A stretch of 64,000 nucleotides of DNA, taken from contig NC_088779.1 of NCBI RefSeq assembly GCF_954871325.1, forward strand, positions 11,906,846 through 11,970,845. Reading direction: 5' to 3'. The notes under the pieces were generated by a model. That model was given only the letters and a program-made list of their open reading frames with translations, was not told where the DNA came from and ran no database searches. Position numbers and translations under genes: made by a program. This stretch comes from Gordionus sp. m RMFG-2023 (lineage: Eukaryota; Nematomorpha; Gordioida; Chordodea; Parachordodidae). Position 1 is the stretch's first letter. The number at the start of each line of letters is the position of its first letter. Below are positions 22,812-38,703 of this stretch, in pieces.

Positions 22812-24505
22812 CAGAGATGTCGCTAAACATTACAATCTCAGGAGCAGAGTTGGTAAAGTAGCGCGCTAACTTTTTTGGTAGCTATAGCTAATAGCGGCTA
22901 CTTTTTTTGAAAGTAGTTCCCTACTTTTAAAAAATATAACGAAGGTAAGTGTATTTAAATATAATATCATAATTAATTATAATTTTTATGATTTATTATT
23001 TAATTTTGAAATTAAAATGTAATTTCAATTTGTAATTTATATTTTCATTTGTATTATAAACCTAAATCACGTGTTAAATTTAAAATGTCATCGCCTATGG
23101 ATATCCAAATCGTTGAAAGTGATTCAGACAATGATATTAATGAAATGGAAGATACCAGGGAAGAAAATGTTCTTAATAGCTATAATACAAATTTCCCATT
23201 CCCTAGATTTGAAAATTTTTTAAAATAAATATATAACCAAAACTGGTTTCAAATTTATTTGTTTAAAATGTAAAAAAAAAATATTTCCTCAAATCAATCC
23301 AGTAGCTATAACCTCAAGAAACACTTAAAGGTAAATTGTCATTTTTACATTCTAATAATATTTATTTTATAAGACTGTTCATGAGTTTTAAGGAAATGGA
23401 GAAACATCTAAATAATTTTGGTATAGGCTACTCTACATCCAAAAAGACTCATTCAATTCAAACCAAATTAATTAATAATGCAAATGACAATATTTCTCAG
23501 AAATTGGCTGATAAAGTTTGTTGATTTTATAATTTATACAGTTCAGCCAATGTCCTTAGTTGATAATCCATCATTTATTATGATGAATAAAACTCTATCC
23601 TCTGGTAGAATAATTTTGTGCCGCTAGACACTAATGAATAAAATAGCATATAACTTTAAAATGATGAAAGATGCTCTAATAGTAGAGTTATCAGAGATAT
23701 CATATATATGTACCACGGGAGATTGTTGAACACAAAACAGAAGGTAAACTTATTTAAATTGATCTGATTAAATATTTTTGAGCTTATTTGGGAATCACAG
23801 GCTATTGGCTAGACCTTATAACTTTAAAAGAAGATCTGTGGCATTAGCCCTCAAAATGATAATAGGATGCCAGACATACGATGTACTTGCAAATAAAATT
23901 ATTGTTAATCTATCTTATATTAAAAATATGCATATAAGATTAAATACGCCCTTACCCTCAAGTGCTAGTGTCGAGAGATTATTTAATAAGGCAAAACTTA
24001 TACTTTCTGATCGTCGCTCTAGACTTGGGGATGATAATATTGAAATGATTTTATTATTAAAATGCAACAAATTACCATAAATATTTATTTTTATTACATA
24101 AATTTTTTTATAATCAAAACTAACTATATTTTAATATTTATAAATGTTGATTTTTATATATTTATTATACAATAACATTATAAGCAAAAAATAAAAAATT
24201 TGTTTGTAAATTTTTTTTATAAAAAGTAGCTTAAAAAGAGCTAAAGCTACTTTTAAAAAATAGTAGCTAAGCGAGCTACTTTTTTAGACAAATTGCGATA
24301 GCGGTAGCGCGCTACTTTTAAAAGTAGCGCTTAACAACTCTGCTCAGGAGGCTCAAAAAATTTAAAATATTTTTAAATTTATTTTTATCTAACATTATCT
24401 AAAATTACTTTATTAAGTTGTATAAAAAAAAATTCAAAATTTTGAAGGGCTCTTTAAATTTTTCAGGGGGCTTGATTCTCTAGGCCCCACCCCTAGTGAC
24501 ACCTA
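22812..24505. mobile_element. MITE of the CAGTGGCGTC family, interrupted by a hAT
   Basis: The left portion is 22812-22844 (CAGAGATGTCGCTAAACATTAC) and the right portion 24343-24505, ending near 'ccctagtgacacct'. The two halves join across the inserted hAT at 22845-24342. Without the insert the element is about 190 bp and ends in the same style as 16945-17227. Confidence 0.6.
22845..24342 (+). mobile_element. Internally deleted hAT, CAGAGTTG ends
   Basis: The ends are CAGAGTTGGTAAAG and, read inward from the right, CAGAGTTGTTAAGCG. The flanking duplication is a perfect CTCAGGAG (22837-22844 and 24343-24350). Subterminal 'gtagcgcgcta' and 'aaaagtagc' words are repeated at both ends. On the plus strand a start near 23086 gives an acidic N-terminus, followed by a BED-like finger (LKCKKK, then NLKKHLK) with stops. 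A C-terminal block at 23778-24080 contains 'NTPLPSSASVERLFNKAKL' and 'DRRSRLGDDNIEMILLLKCN', the hAT dimerisation domain. The central catalytic part is missing. Confidence 0.85.
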
Positions 24506-24959
24506 AATAGTTATTAATATATTTAACTTATAGAATAGAATCAAGTAAAAGAAATATATTATCACAATATCATAAAACACACCTGCAAATAAGAAAAGGA
24601 GCTTCTCAAAATCAGAGGTAACATTACTAATTTGGCGTGTACAGATGCGATGCAAAAATTTTAGTCTGATTGGCTTTCTTTTGCTAGAAAAACATAGAAT
24701 AAAGCAAAATATTTAATAAAACCCTTAATTTTATAAATATCTATAATTTTTAAATTAGGTGCTCCAGAGATTTAGGAAAAGACAAAATATTAATTTCACA
24801 CAATCTAAAAGAACGAGAGTGCAAATTATAAAATTTATATTAATTCCTAGAAGATTACGATAATGCAGAAAGGGATTAAAATAATGTCAGCCTCTCCATG
24901 ACAGGATTTTTACCAGGTGAAAATCCCCTGAAAAACCTATACCAAATCGCCTATAAGAT

Positions 24960-25105
24960 TTTCGCATGTTTTCACATTATTTTACACCTTTTTAATTATG
25001 ATAGTACTCCTTTCATAAATTTTAAAAAGAATAACTTTCACATTATTTTACACCTTTTTAATTAATAGTACTCCTTTCATAAATTTTAAAAAGGATAACT
25101 TTTAG
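24960..25105. repeat. 66-bp tandem duplication
   Basis: 'cacattattttacacctttt' through 'aattttaaaaaggataactt' occurs twice in a row with few differences. No function is evident. Confidence 0.8.
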
Positions 25106-25336
25106 TTCTACTAGCAACTATAAAAATATTTTGAATATAAAAAAGTTATTTTTTAGATCATGAATAAAATTAAAAACCCGCTCATTTGCAATGAATGAAT
25201 TAATATAGCATATTGTTTAACATGGATGTGAGTGCTGAGAATGTCTAACCCTTTTAAATTATTAAATAATATAATAGAAAGATTTATTTGGAAAATCATT
25301 TCTATTGTTGTTTGCAAATATAGATTTGGTCGATGA

Positions 25337-26410
25337 CAGTGGCGTCGCTAGGGGGCGCAGGGGCTCGAGCGGAAGGGGGGAGTGGGTTTGATGAAAATCT
25401 TATTGCAAATTATTTTATTTAAAATATGGTTTCAATTTATAAATAATTATATACTATATGAAAATAAAATATATTTTAAAAAACAAATAATTGTTAATTT
25501 TAAATGATAACATGGTTTAAAAATATATATTAAAAATTATATTCTAAAATATTAAATAACAATAAAAATATATTGTAAATTTTTTCTCGCATAGTTAAAT
25601 TAGATAATAAATTTTATATTGTTAAACTAATTAGATAGTTTTAAAAATTTAAATTAATTTTTTATAATTTTTAAATAAAAGAAAAATCATTTAATTTGAT
25701 TAATTTTTTATAATTTTTAAATAAAAGAAAAATCATATAATTTGGGAAATATAATGAGAAAGTAAAGGTGATTTAATATGTTTGGGATTAAAAATTTTAA
25801 ACCTAGAGTAGTTTCTAGATACGCTTAAATATTGATGCATCTACGATTGAGGATTTTTATAAAATAAATATTTTTACTCCCCTTATTGATACATTTTTAT
25901 TTAAATTAAAGGAAAGATTTATTAGTCACATTTTTATTTTAAACAGCTTTTATTTTCTGTTGCCGGTTGAGTTTAAATACACTTGAAACGCGAGAGGATA
26001 TTAAGAAAATCTCAATTTTATTCTGATGAATTATCAGGATCGTATGATAAATTACTTTGTGATGTCGAATTTTGGTATAAAAATTTTGACAGAATAGAGT
26101 ACTCTTTGAGACCAAAATATGCTTTGCAGGCCCTTTTTTATGTATAATTGCACTTTAGATTCCCTGCCTAATATCAAAACATTGCTTTTTATCTTGGTTA
26201 CCTCACCGATTAGCACATGTACTAATGAGTAATGAAAGGTCTTTTTCAACTTTAAGGTTAAAAACCTATTTAAGAAATACGGTAAAAGCTGTTTAAATAA
26301 TTCGCAATATTAAATATTTATAAGGAGATTATTCTAGATAAAAATTTGATTCTAGACGAATTAGTCAAATCTCAGAGAAAAGTAGACCTCTCTTTATAAA
26401 TTCAAATATA
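25337..26410 (+). mobile_element. Degraded hAT, CAGTGGCGTCGCTAGG end
   Basis: The left end is CAGTGGCGTCGCTAGGGG. From about 25860 the plus strand reads, with frame changes and stops, 'TPLIDTFLFKLKERFI', 'DVEFWYKNF', and then 'NERSFSTLRLKTYLRNT' near 26225-26280. This is the C-terminal dimerisation signature of the TTF-domain hAT group (S-T-x-x-NERSFSTLRRLKTYLR). Other members of this end family (16945, 22812, 9300, 38520) have no transposase. No right end was identified. A 51-bp tandem duplication lies at 25653-25745. Confidence 0.6.
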
Positions 26411-26535
26411 AAATAGCTATATTATTATATGATCTTAGTCATAAAATTTTTATATTCAAAACGTAATTAAAATGAATTCTTAGTTAATATTTATATATTA
26501 TACTATTTTTAATAAAAATATTGCATTTGCACTAA

Positions 26536-27136
26536 GAATGATCTGCATCGGGCCTAATTTTTCAAGCCCGGCCCTGCCCGAAATTTTTTGGAAAAAGTTT
26601 TGCTGGCCCGAACCCGAATTCTTTTTAAAAAGGTTTTGTCGGCCTGGCCTGAATTTATTTAAATATAAAAATTCATTTTTATAATTACTCAAAATAAAAG
26701 ATATATGTTATATGGCGTCTAGTTTTTATAAATAAAATCAATTTTTTTATTTTACATTGAAAACTAATGATATATATATAACTATAGATTGGCGATCATG
26801 CATAAAAAAACGTCCACACATTGAAATCAGCTGTAGCGCCATTTTGTAGCTTGTACGTTGATCAATGCCTCAATAATAATAATTTTTAAAAATTTTATAT
26901 CTAATAAATTGTTAATAATTAAATGAATCCTAACCTTAACTGATCTTCAATTAAATTATATTGGTATTCTATAAAATAAAAAAACTCAACATTTAATCCA
27001 ATAGTAGTACATAACATCATTGTTGAAAACTTAACACAAAATTGATATATTTTAAAAAAATTCCAAGGCCCAACCCCACCCGGCCTGAATTTTTTTAAGA
27101 AATTAGGCCCGATTTTTATACTTTTGCGGATCTCTA
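26536..27136. mobile_element. Deletion derivative of the intact hAT family
   Basis: The ends read GAATGATCTGCATCGGGCC and, inward from the right, TAGAGATCCGCAAAAG. They match the ends of the complete hAT at 59124-61824. Both subterminal regions carry the same 'ggcccg-aaattttttt' repeats. The interior keeps 'atatggcgtctagttt' and the following 'aaataaaat', which lie outside the transposase start in the autonomous copy. It is thus the same element with the whole transposase gene removed. The flanks share 'taagaa', so the target duplication is degraded. Confidence 0.75.
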
Positions 27137-27479
27137 ATAAGAAATATTTATGTTTTATTAATATACTCATTTGTATTAATTATATTATAATTGTTAAATT
27201 AGATTTTTTTAAATACTGCATAAGAATTACTTATACTTTATTGTAATTCTATTTTTTTTAAATATAGTTATTTAGAATAAATTTTTAATATAATCTGTAT
27301 AAAATTTATACATTTTGAAATTTATTGAATTGTATAAATAATAAATAAAATCTATAATGAAATTCTCTGCAAATTTTTGTTATGTGCAAAAATTTAATTA
27401 AAATAATTATTTTTAACATAGAATAAGATATATTGGGTGATCATAAAAAATGGTAGATTTGGGGGGCGATTTTATTCTT

Positions 27480-27683
27480 ATTTCTACACCGAATGGATTG
27501 AAATAATTTACAATTGACTAAACATTGATAAAATTTTCAGAATAATGCTTTCAGTCGCGTATTAATCATAAATTTGGCCAAAATTTTGTTACTAATATTT
27601 TTTTCATTTATGCTGGCTAATATAGTGGTTAGAAAAAAAATTTTAAAACCCCCCTCAATGGATCAATCCTGGCTACGCCACTG
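27480..27683. mobile_element. Terminal fragment with CAGTGGCGTAGCCAGG end
   Basis: The right end at 27683 reads inward CAGTGGCGTAGCCAGGATTG. This is a terminus type widespread in hAT elements and close to the ends of 10716-11916. No left partner was found. Confidence 0.45.
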
Positions 27684-28437
27684 GTTGGGATATATAAGTA
27701 GTCAAGCTTTTTATATATTTTTGGCTTATTTGCCGTTAAAGGATTTAATAGTCTCGGGAATAGAGGAATTTTTAAAACATAAAAATGATGGGCTTCAATT
27801 AATTTTAAGTATTTATACAAATTTTTTGTAACACATCATGATTTTATAAGGACAATTTTGTAAATTCATAAAAGATTTTAACATTAAATAAGTAATATAT
27901 AACATGTAATAAAATAAGTTGATTTGAATAAGATTTCATGGGTGTTAGGTCATGTCTAATTAAGCTAAACAAATTTTTAAAATCAACTTAATTATAATCG
28001 AAATCCTTCTTAATATGATTTTGGTGTTTAAACATATATTAGACTATAAGATTTTGAGTAAACATATATTAGTTTAGAAGCAAGCAATATTGGTAAGTTT
28101 TAAAAATGAGATTTAAATTTGCACATACATATGGATGAATTAATATTTAATATATAATTTTAATTTTTTGATTAATTATTATTGCAGTTTTCCTTAAATT
28201 AAATATAATATTTTACAACTTAAATGCTATTTTGAAAACTAAATATAAAAATCACATTTATGAATTTTAAGTTCGGTTATTTAAGCCAATATGATAACGG
28301 CCATTTTTATTTATATATTTTTTTATAAGTTAAAAAATGTTTTATTGATTATTTGATAATATGAATGAATAAAATAGATTACTATATTAAAAACTTTGGA
28401 ATTCAATAATTTTCTACTTATCAATTGTACACCATGA

Positions 28438-32277
<3,840 letters not shown>

Positions 32278-34343
32278 AAGAATATAATGATAAAAATAAT
32301 CTTTAAGCATAAATTTACAGGACAGAGCTGATTAAAATTTTTTCTTTATTATAACTGCCTCTTTTTTTATATATATATAGCAAAATGTTTATTATTACTA
32401 AAAGGTGCCATTTTTATATTGTATATAATTTTTATATATTATGTAAATATTGTACATTATATGAAATTTTTTGTATAAAATATGAAGCATTTATTTATTT
32501 TATATTTAATAAATTATTTAATTTATGTAAAGTAATGCTTCATTCCAGGTATTAGTGATTGGGTTAAATAGTTATTAGGGTTTGGTTAAATACATACTCA
32601 TTCAATATTCAAAAAATTAAAACAAGTTTTTCAGGTAAATCTGACCTATAATAGTCAAGAATAAACTATCATTGAAAATAACACTTTCCCTCAAAAAATT
32701 TATCACATTTTTGTCACAAATGCTGTATTTGTAATTAATAAATTTTTTATAGGTTTTTGGCAATTTACCTATAAAATAATTAATTTTTTAATATATAGTA
32801 ATATTTTTTTAAACCTTTATGGACCAACTTATAAACTTATTTTTGTTATGTTCTTTTGTTGATGCAAATTGGTTGAATGCTTAAGCTGGGTTTTTATAAA
32901 ATTTTAAATTCGAAATTTTTTGTAAATAATTTTTTAAGTATAAATCTTTTGTTATTTTTTATACATAAAAAATCATTATGATAAAATCACAAATTAAAAA
33001 AATATATTTTGATTAAAATTTAGAGGATAAAAGTTTTATACATTTTTTTTAAACTCTAAACTAAATATAATTACATAATAACCTAATTCATCATACTGTT
33101 TGAAATAGAATATCTGCCATACATTGGAGTAGTTAATTTATTTATGCTTTGTTCAAAGTTGGAGCTATATTATCAAACTAAAACCTGGAGGTGATAGTTT
33201 TAGCTAAAAACTAAGTTTATTCATTATTTTATTAAAAATAGAGTAATTATTCAACTATAAATTGTTATTTTATTGATTATCTCAAAAAGAAATTCATTCA
33301 TGGAAGGAGAATATTTAAACAAAAAAATATAAGTTTAAATTTGATGAAAGTTAATATTATAATGCAAATTTATTTATAATCATCAGAATTGAACCTAGTA
33401 TTGAAATATATGCCTTATAAGTATAGTATTAATAAACCAAATTGATGATAAAACAATATAATCCTAAAAGTAAAATTTTTTTAAAGTAAGATTTATAAAA
33501 ATATTAATAGCAATTACCTGCTAATAGTAACTTGGTAGTGCCTATTCTATCACATATTCTTACATCATACTTAATAACAGATATTAAAAAGTATGGTAAG
33601 TGAAAGATCAGATTTTATTGAATACATATTTAAAAAATATTGGCTTAGAAAATGAATATAAATAAGCTCTGCTTATATTGTCAAGCATTTTTTAAGCATA
33701 AAAAGTAAAATATTATACCTTATAATTAATTCTTGTAAATATCGATTTCTGACAAAGGATTCCAGACTATAATTATTTAAAATTAGAATTAATAAAATTA
33801 TAATCTAAAAAAAACCTGATTTAAAAATCTTATGACTTAAAATTTTATTATATTGTTTCGCAATCTTAATTCAGTTAATGCTTTATTTCCAGTCTCCAAA
33901 ATAACTGCTCTAAAACAAAGGTATGTGACGTCATGAACAATTTAAAGTTCTGATGACAAAACTTCGTAAAATTAAAACAATTTTGAGGTATGAATATTTA
34001 AGGTAGTAGAGAAGTGTTAGGCATTAACAAATATATAAAAATATCACATTTAAAATTTTATTAAATAATTTAATGATAAAATGTAATAAGCGCAATAATC
34101 TCAACAGATATAGTATGATATTCTTTTAATAGAAGTTTTTCGATATTTTAAACAAATCATTATATATTATATTCGAATAAAATATAGATGTTTTACAATG
34201 ACATATTATATGTCATTGCTGTTTACATTATAATTTTATTTATTATGGAAGCAAATTAAATTTTTAACATCCGATGCATAGCTAAGATTTTTTGCAGAAT
34301 TTTATTATAGATAAAAGTGTTATTATATATACTGGGTTTATAT
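32278..34343. other. Intergenic, downstream of the kinase
   Basis: AT-rich with no gene seen. The kinase 3' untranslated region and polyadenylation site should lie in the first few hundred bases; an AATAAA is present near 32507. A single TGACGTCA occurs near 33928 with no gene next to it. Confidence 0.5.
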
Positions 34344-34551
34344 AACGTTGCTTAAAGCTCAATTTGGGTAGGCTTTTAAAAACGCCCTGATTATAATTTT
34401 CGACAAAATTATATTATTAAGCCAGAAGATTGTTATAGATGCAGAAAGGGGTGGTTATATTTGCCAAATCTCGAGGCTTACTTATATTCTGGCTAAAATC
34501 TTAATCAGACCGTTTTTAAAAATAGATTAAAATCGGGCTTTTAACATAATA
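34344..34551. mobile_element. Small hAT-like MITE, copy 2
   Basis: Same family as 328-542. It shares the pattern of 'gcccgattataatt'-like left part, 'ggctaaaatcttaatc' and 'atcgggctttta' before the right end. The flanks GTTTATAT and GTTTACAT match at 7 of 8 positions. Confidence 0.6.
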
Positions 34552-34692
34552 GTTTACATATTGAGACGGATGTAAGAATATAATTATTGAATAAGTAAGA
34601 CATACAAGACATTTAGAGAACTAATAGAAATAAGGGATATAAATATAAGTTGTAGTTATATAAATTAATTTATTTTCAACATATCATATTTA

Positions 34693-36656
34693 CAGGGTTG
34701 GGAAAATTTTCAGAAAATTGTATTCGGATACAGATACTTTATAAAATTTTGTATTTAAGATACAAGATACTTTAGAAAAATTTCAATAAGATACAAGATA
34801 CTTTTTTAAAAAACTTTAAATGGTCCAAATCAAAATGCATAAAGCTTTATTTTCTTATCTATAATATAAATTTATAAAAAAATATTTAAAATAAATTGTA
34901 GAAAATAACAAATTTATTATAAAAGATAATGCGATATTCCATTTGATAATTATATAATTAGTAAATAATAATAAATCAGCATCAATCAGCATTATTTTTT
35001 AATATTATTAATTTTTCAAATGATTTATCGTTCAATCTTTGACGATTTGGTTTATTAATCATATTAGCAAAGCTAAATAATCTTTCAACGGGGGCTGAGG
35101 AGGGTAATATTGTGTTATATTTAATAAATATTTCTTTTATATATTTATAACTATTTAACATATTTATACTCCGCATGTCATCTTTCATATAATTTAGGAC
35201 CTCTATTTCAATATCATTTATCGAATTATTAGAATTGGATGTGGTACTTTCAAGGCAAAAGTAATCATCATCTTCATCAATTGAAGATTTTGTTGAAGTA
35301 TTAATTTCAATATTATTTTTAAAAACAATTAAAACTTCATGTAATAACAAATCCTGAAGATATTTTTTTTCACCATCAATCCAACGATTTTTAAAATAGG
35401 GATGAGAAATAGTTGCCAAAAATGCACTTTTAAAATTGTTATCAAAATCATATATATTTTTAAATCTTTTATTTAAATAATTTTCTATAATGGTTTGCAA
35501 AATTGTAGATTGGTTTGAATTAAATTTGTAATTTTTTTTAAAGACATTTAAAATTGGAGCTGATTCTTTTCACTCTGTATTTTGTCGATCGCTATAGCCA
35601 ATAGGGCCTTTATATTGCAATATTCTTCTAAATATTGAATTTCAATATCTCTTAATTTAGGAAATTCTAATTTTTGATATAATTCAGGAAGTTCGCCTTT
35701 AAATTTTAATAAACTATGAAGATTTTCATACAAACTATTCCATCTAGTGCAACAAGGTGTAACTAATTGTTTTCCTAAAACTGCTTTGATAAGTTCTGCA
35801 GTTTTAGGCCTATTATTTGCATTCCATAGCATAGTACATTTAGCTATTGCAGGATGATGAATTTTAGAAATGTTAGGAGAATCCTTAATAGCTCTCTCGA
35901 CATCTGTTGTGGCAATTAGACTTATCGTATGGCACAAACAACGAATGTGTTGAGGCAATGTTATTGAGGCTTCTTTAGACCCTTAAATAAACAAATAAAT
36001 AATTTTATTTGAATAAAATTTTTTACTAAATTTACAATATCATAATAAATTTTAACATTGATGTCAAAGTCATTATCTACAGCTTCCATAGAATATCCAA
36101 ACTCCTTGAAAGCTTTCTTAAAGTTAGAGCCGTTATCTGTAACAGTTGCTCTAACTTTTTCGTCAATACCAAAGTCTCGATGAATTTCTTTATTAAGATC
36201 ATCCTGAAGTACTTCAAAAAATTTGCCATTAAGTATGCTTAGTTAAAATTTATTGTTATAATTTTCGGTTGAAGAATCATCTGAAGACGAAGATAAACAT
36301 ATTATTCTATTTTCTTCTTCCATAATTTTAAAATAGACAGATATAAAACGATTCAAATATAGTAGTTCTAATTGTTAGCAAATTGCTATATGACGACCAA
36401 CGTCATATATCAAAAATTATCTTAAAATATCTAAATTTTGATTAAATTTTTCATTTAAATCTTAAAACAATATCATTTTAAATTTTAATACTATTTTAAC
36501 CAATATAAATTTTTTTTAAAGTATTTGTACCTTTTTGAATACAAAGTTGGTTAAGATACAAATACTTTTAAATAATATGTATCTTAGATACTGGATACAA
36601 GATACTTTCCAAAATTTTAAAAAAGATACAAATATCCGCGATACTGCCCAACCCTG
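34693..36656 (-). mobile_element. Internally deleted hAT, CAGGGTTGGG ends
   Basis: Both ends read CAGGGTTGGG inward, and the flanking duplication is a perfect CATATTTA (34685-34692 and 36657-36664). Subterminal regions are full of 'gatacaagatac'-like words. On the minus strand an acidic N-terminus (MEEENRIICLSSSSDDS) starts near 36322. A stop follows, then 'VRATVTDNGSNFKKAF' with the second catalytic aspartate. A probable 75-nt GT-AG intron (36056-35982) comes next, then 'LPQHIRCLCHTISLIA' and 'TPCCTRWNSLYENLHSLL' (35958-35548). The last block is the dimerisation segment with 'LPSSAPVERLFSFANMI' (35500-34982). The BED finger and first aspartate are missing, so this copy cannot move itself. 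Confidence 0.9.
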
Positions 36657-36920
36657 CATATTTATAGTATATTAACTTTCAGGCAACGTATCAATATAAA
36701 TGATTTGCTATAAAATTAGTTGGATAATAAATATAATTACCTTAGGTATCTTTAAATAATCGTAAATAATTCTTTTTATATAAATTAATTAAAATATAAT
36801 GCAGCAACAACAGAGGAGCTGGGTTTAAAAAAAATATATATTATACTTTTTAAATTGAAATTTGTAAACTCTGATATAATGTTCAAATTCCATATTATAT
36901 TATTTATTATGCATACATAC

Positions 36921-37397
36921 CATAGGCGTAGCCAGGGGTAGGGGGGTAAGGGAAAATTCCCCTTTAGAAATCTATCACTTTTTGGATATCATTTTAAGCT
37001 AATAAAAAATATCCCCTTAGTCCTCACCCCGCTCCCTGACCCCCAAAAATGTATGCATATATCGTAAACAATAATTTGAAAGAAAGAATGTAAAAGTTTA
37101 TAACTATTCATCATAATTTATACATTTTTGGAAAAAAGCATTTGTATATAAAAAAAGTGAACCAAAAATGTTTTTTAAGAAATGGAATATAAAACAAAGA
37201 TAAGTCTCAAGGCAAAAGTGAAATGTATTATTATTATTAATAGCTCCATAAAATTACTAAATAATATAATATATCAAATATAATTTTTTAATAAGTGAGT
37301 AATTTTAATTTATTTATCTTAATAATAGTAAAATATAATTATAAAACTATTGATAAAATTAAATCATAAATTAAATAAAAAAATTAGAGCACAATTA
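36921..37397. mobile_element. Truncated relative of the 10716 element
   Basis: Starts CATAGGCGTAGCCAGGGG and aligns over about 470 bp with 10716-11205, sharing 'gaaagaatgtaaaagtt' and 'aatataatatatcaaatat' sequence. It stops abruptly at 37397, where the element at 10716 continues. No right terminus or target duplication is visible. Confidence 0.75.
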
Positions 37398-37730
37398 GGT
37401 TCCGTATAATGATTTGGATCTTAGAAATTAAGAATAGGTATACGTCAGAAAGCGCATACGCCCTTTAAACGTTGTAGGTACAACAGAGCTACGCTAGGTA
37501 TTTCTCATTTGCATCTAATTGAATAAAATAAAATTTGGGGAAAAGATGAGAAGCCCTTTACACGTTTGTGGGCAAGCCGCACGTACTTGTAGGCACAACA
37601 TTTCGAAAAATGTTACTTAAACCTCTATAGGCTTTAATTTAAAAGGAGTGGGACAAATAAAAAGCCTATACCCGAGAACTACAGTATAATTTAATTACTT
37701 TAAAGGTGGGTGATGGCTGATTTTAAGCTT
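37398..37730. other. Unexplained stretch of higher GC
   Basis: Less AT-rich than its surroundings, with short words such as 'gcatacgccctttaaacg' and 'gtgggcaagccgcacg', and an octamer-like ATTTGCAT near 37510. No open frame, tRNA or known small RNA could be recognised on either strand. Confidence 0.3.
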
Positions 37731-37879
37731 AATTTCTTTAATGTAAGTTATATCTGTAAATAAATATGATTAAAATAAAATAATATTTACCACCGGATGA
37801 ACCGAACACAAAGCTTAATTTTAAAACATTGAAGAATTCAAATTTAAAATCGATTTAGAACACAACAAAATAGAAATAA

Positions 37880-38508
37880 TTCCATTATTAAAAAATGAAT
37901 CAGAATAGGTATAGTAAATTTAATTTAACTATGAGTAATATAGTTGATTAGTGATTTTAAACTCAGCTAAAGCAAATCGCTATATTAAATTGGATTTATT
38001 CTATTTTATATTAATAAATGATTATATTTATTTAATTAGAGTTATAAAATAATTTAAATAATAAAAATCAATTTAACTGTTAGTGCCATAATATTCATAT
38101 ATTGTTATGTATATAAATACCTATTAATCGTCATATAATATATTATATTTGTTATCTATTTAATATCGTATTTCAAACACTAATAATTCTATAATAATGT
38201 ATAATTTTAAAATAATAATATACATATAAGTAATATAAAATTATTATAACTCTGAGTGATATTGTTATTCCATTTTTAAAACAGAATTTGATTGCAATTA
38301 TTAACATAGTGAAAATAAAGTTTATAGTATTAATTTAATAATATTTTTTTTAAAATAATATTAAATCTATATTTAATACATAATAAAATTCTAAAAAAAA
38401 TTAAAAAGGGGGCTATTAGCGAGTCATTAAAAAATTGTTCAGGGGACTATAAAAATTTCGAGGGGGATCGAGCCCCTGCAAGCATCTCATAGTGACTCTA
38501 CTAAAAAA
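37880..38508 (-). repeat. Non-coding repeat family, copy C (inverted)
   Basis: The reverse complement aligns with the first ~500 bp of copies A and B: the 'gcaggggctcgatccccc' start, then 'ttgcaatcaaattctg', then 'ctaatcaactatatta'. It abuts copy B head to head around 38510-38520, giving a large imperfect palindrome. Confidence 0.6.
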
Positions 38509-38703
38509 CAACGCTTATTTAGGACCCGTAGCATCACTATGTGGGAGAGCGCAGGGGCTAGAGCCCCTTGAAAAATTTGAATAGCTCGCTTAAGCAAAAA
38601 AATTTTTCTAATAGCTCCCTAATATCCCACTAAACTAAAAATAAATTTTTTTGATAGCGCCCTCAACGATTTCTTTTATAATTCTATTATTATTATTATA
38701 TAT

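Noticed and set aside
26498-27170. Gly/Arg-rich frames on the minus strand
   Set aside because: They are translations of GC-rich subterminal repeats of the 26536-27136 MITE, not genes.
27574-27831. Overlapping open frames on both strands near 27.6-27.8 kb
   Set aside because: They cross a transposon terminus (CAGTGGCGTAGCC) and translate into low-complexity hydrophobic sequence.
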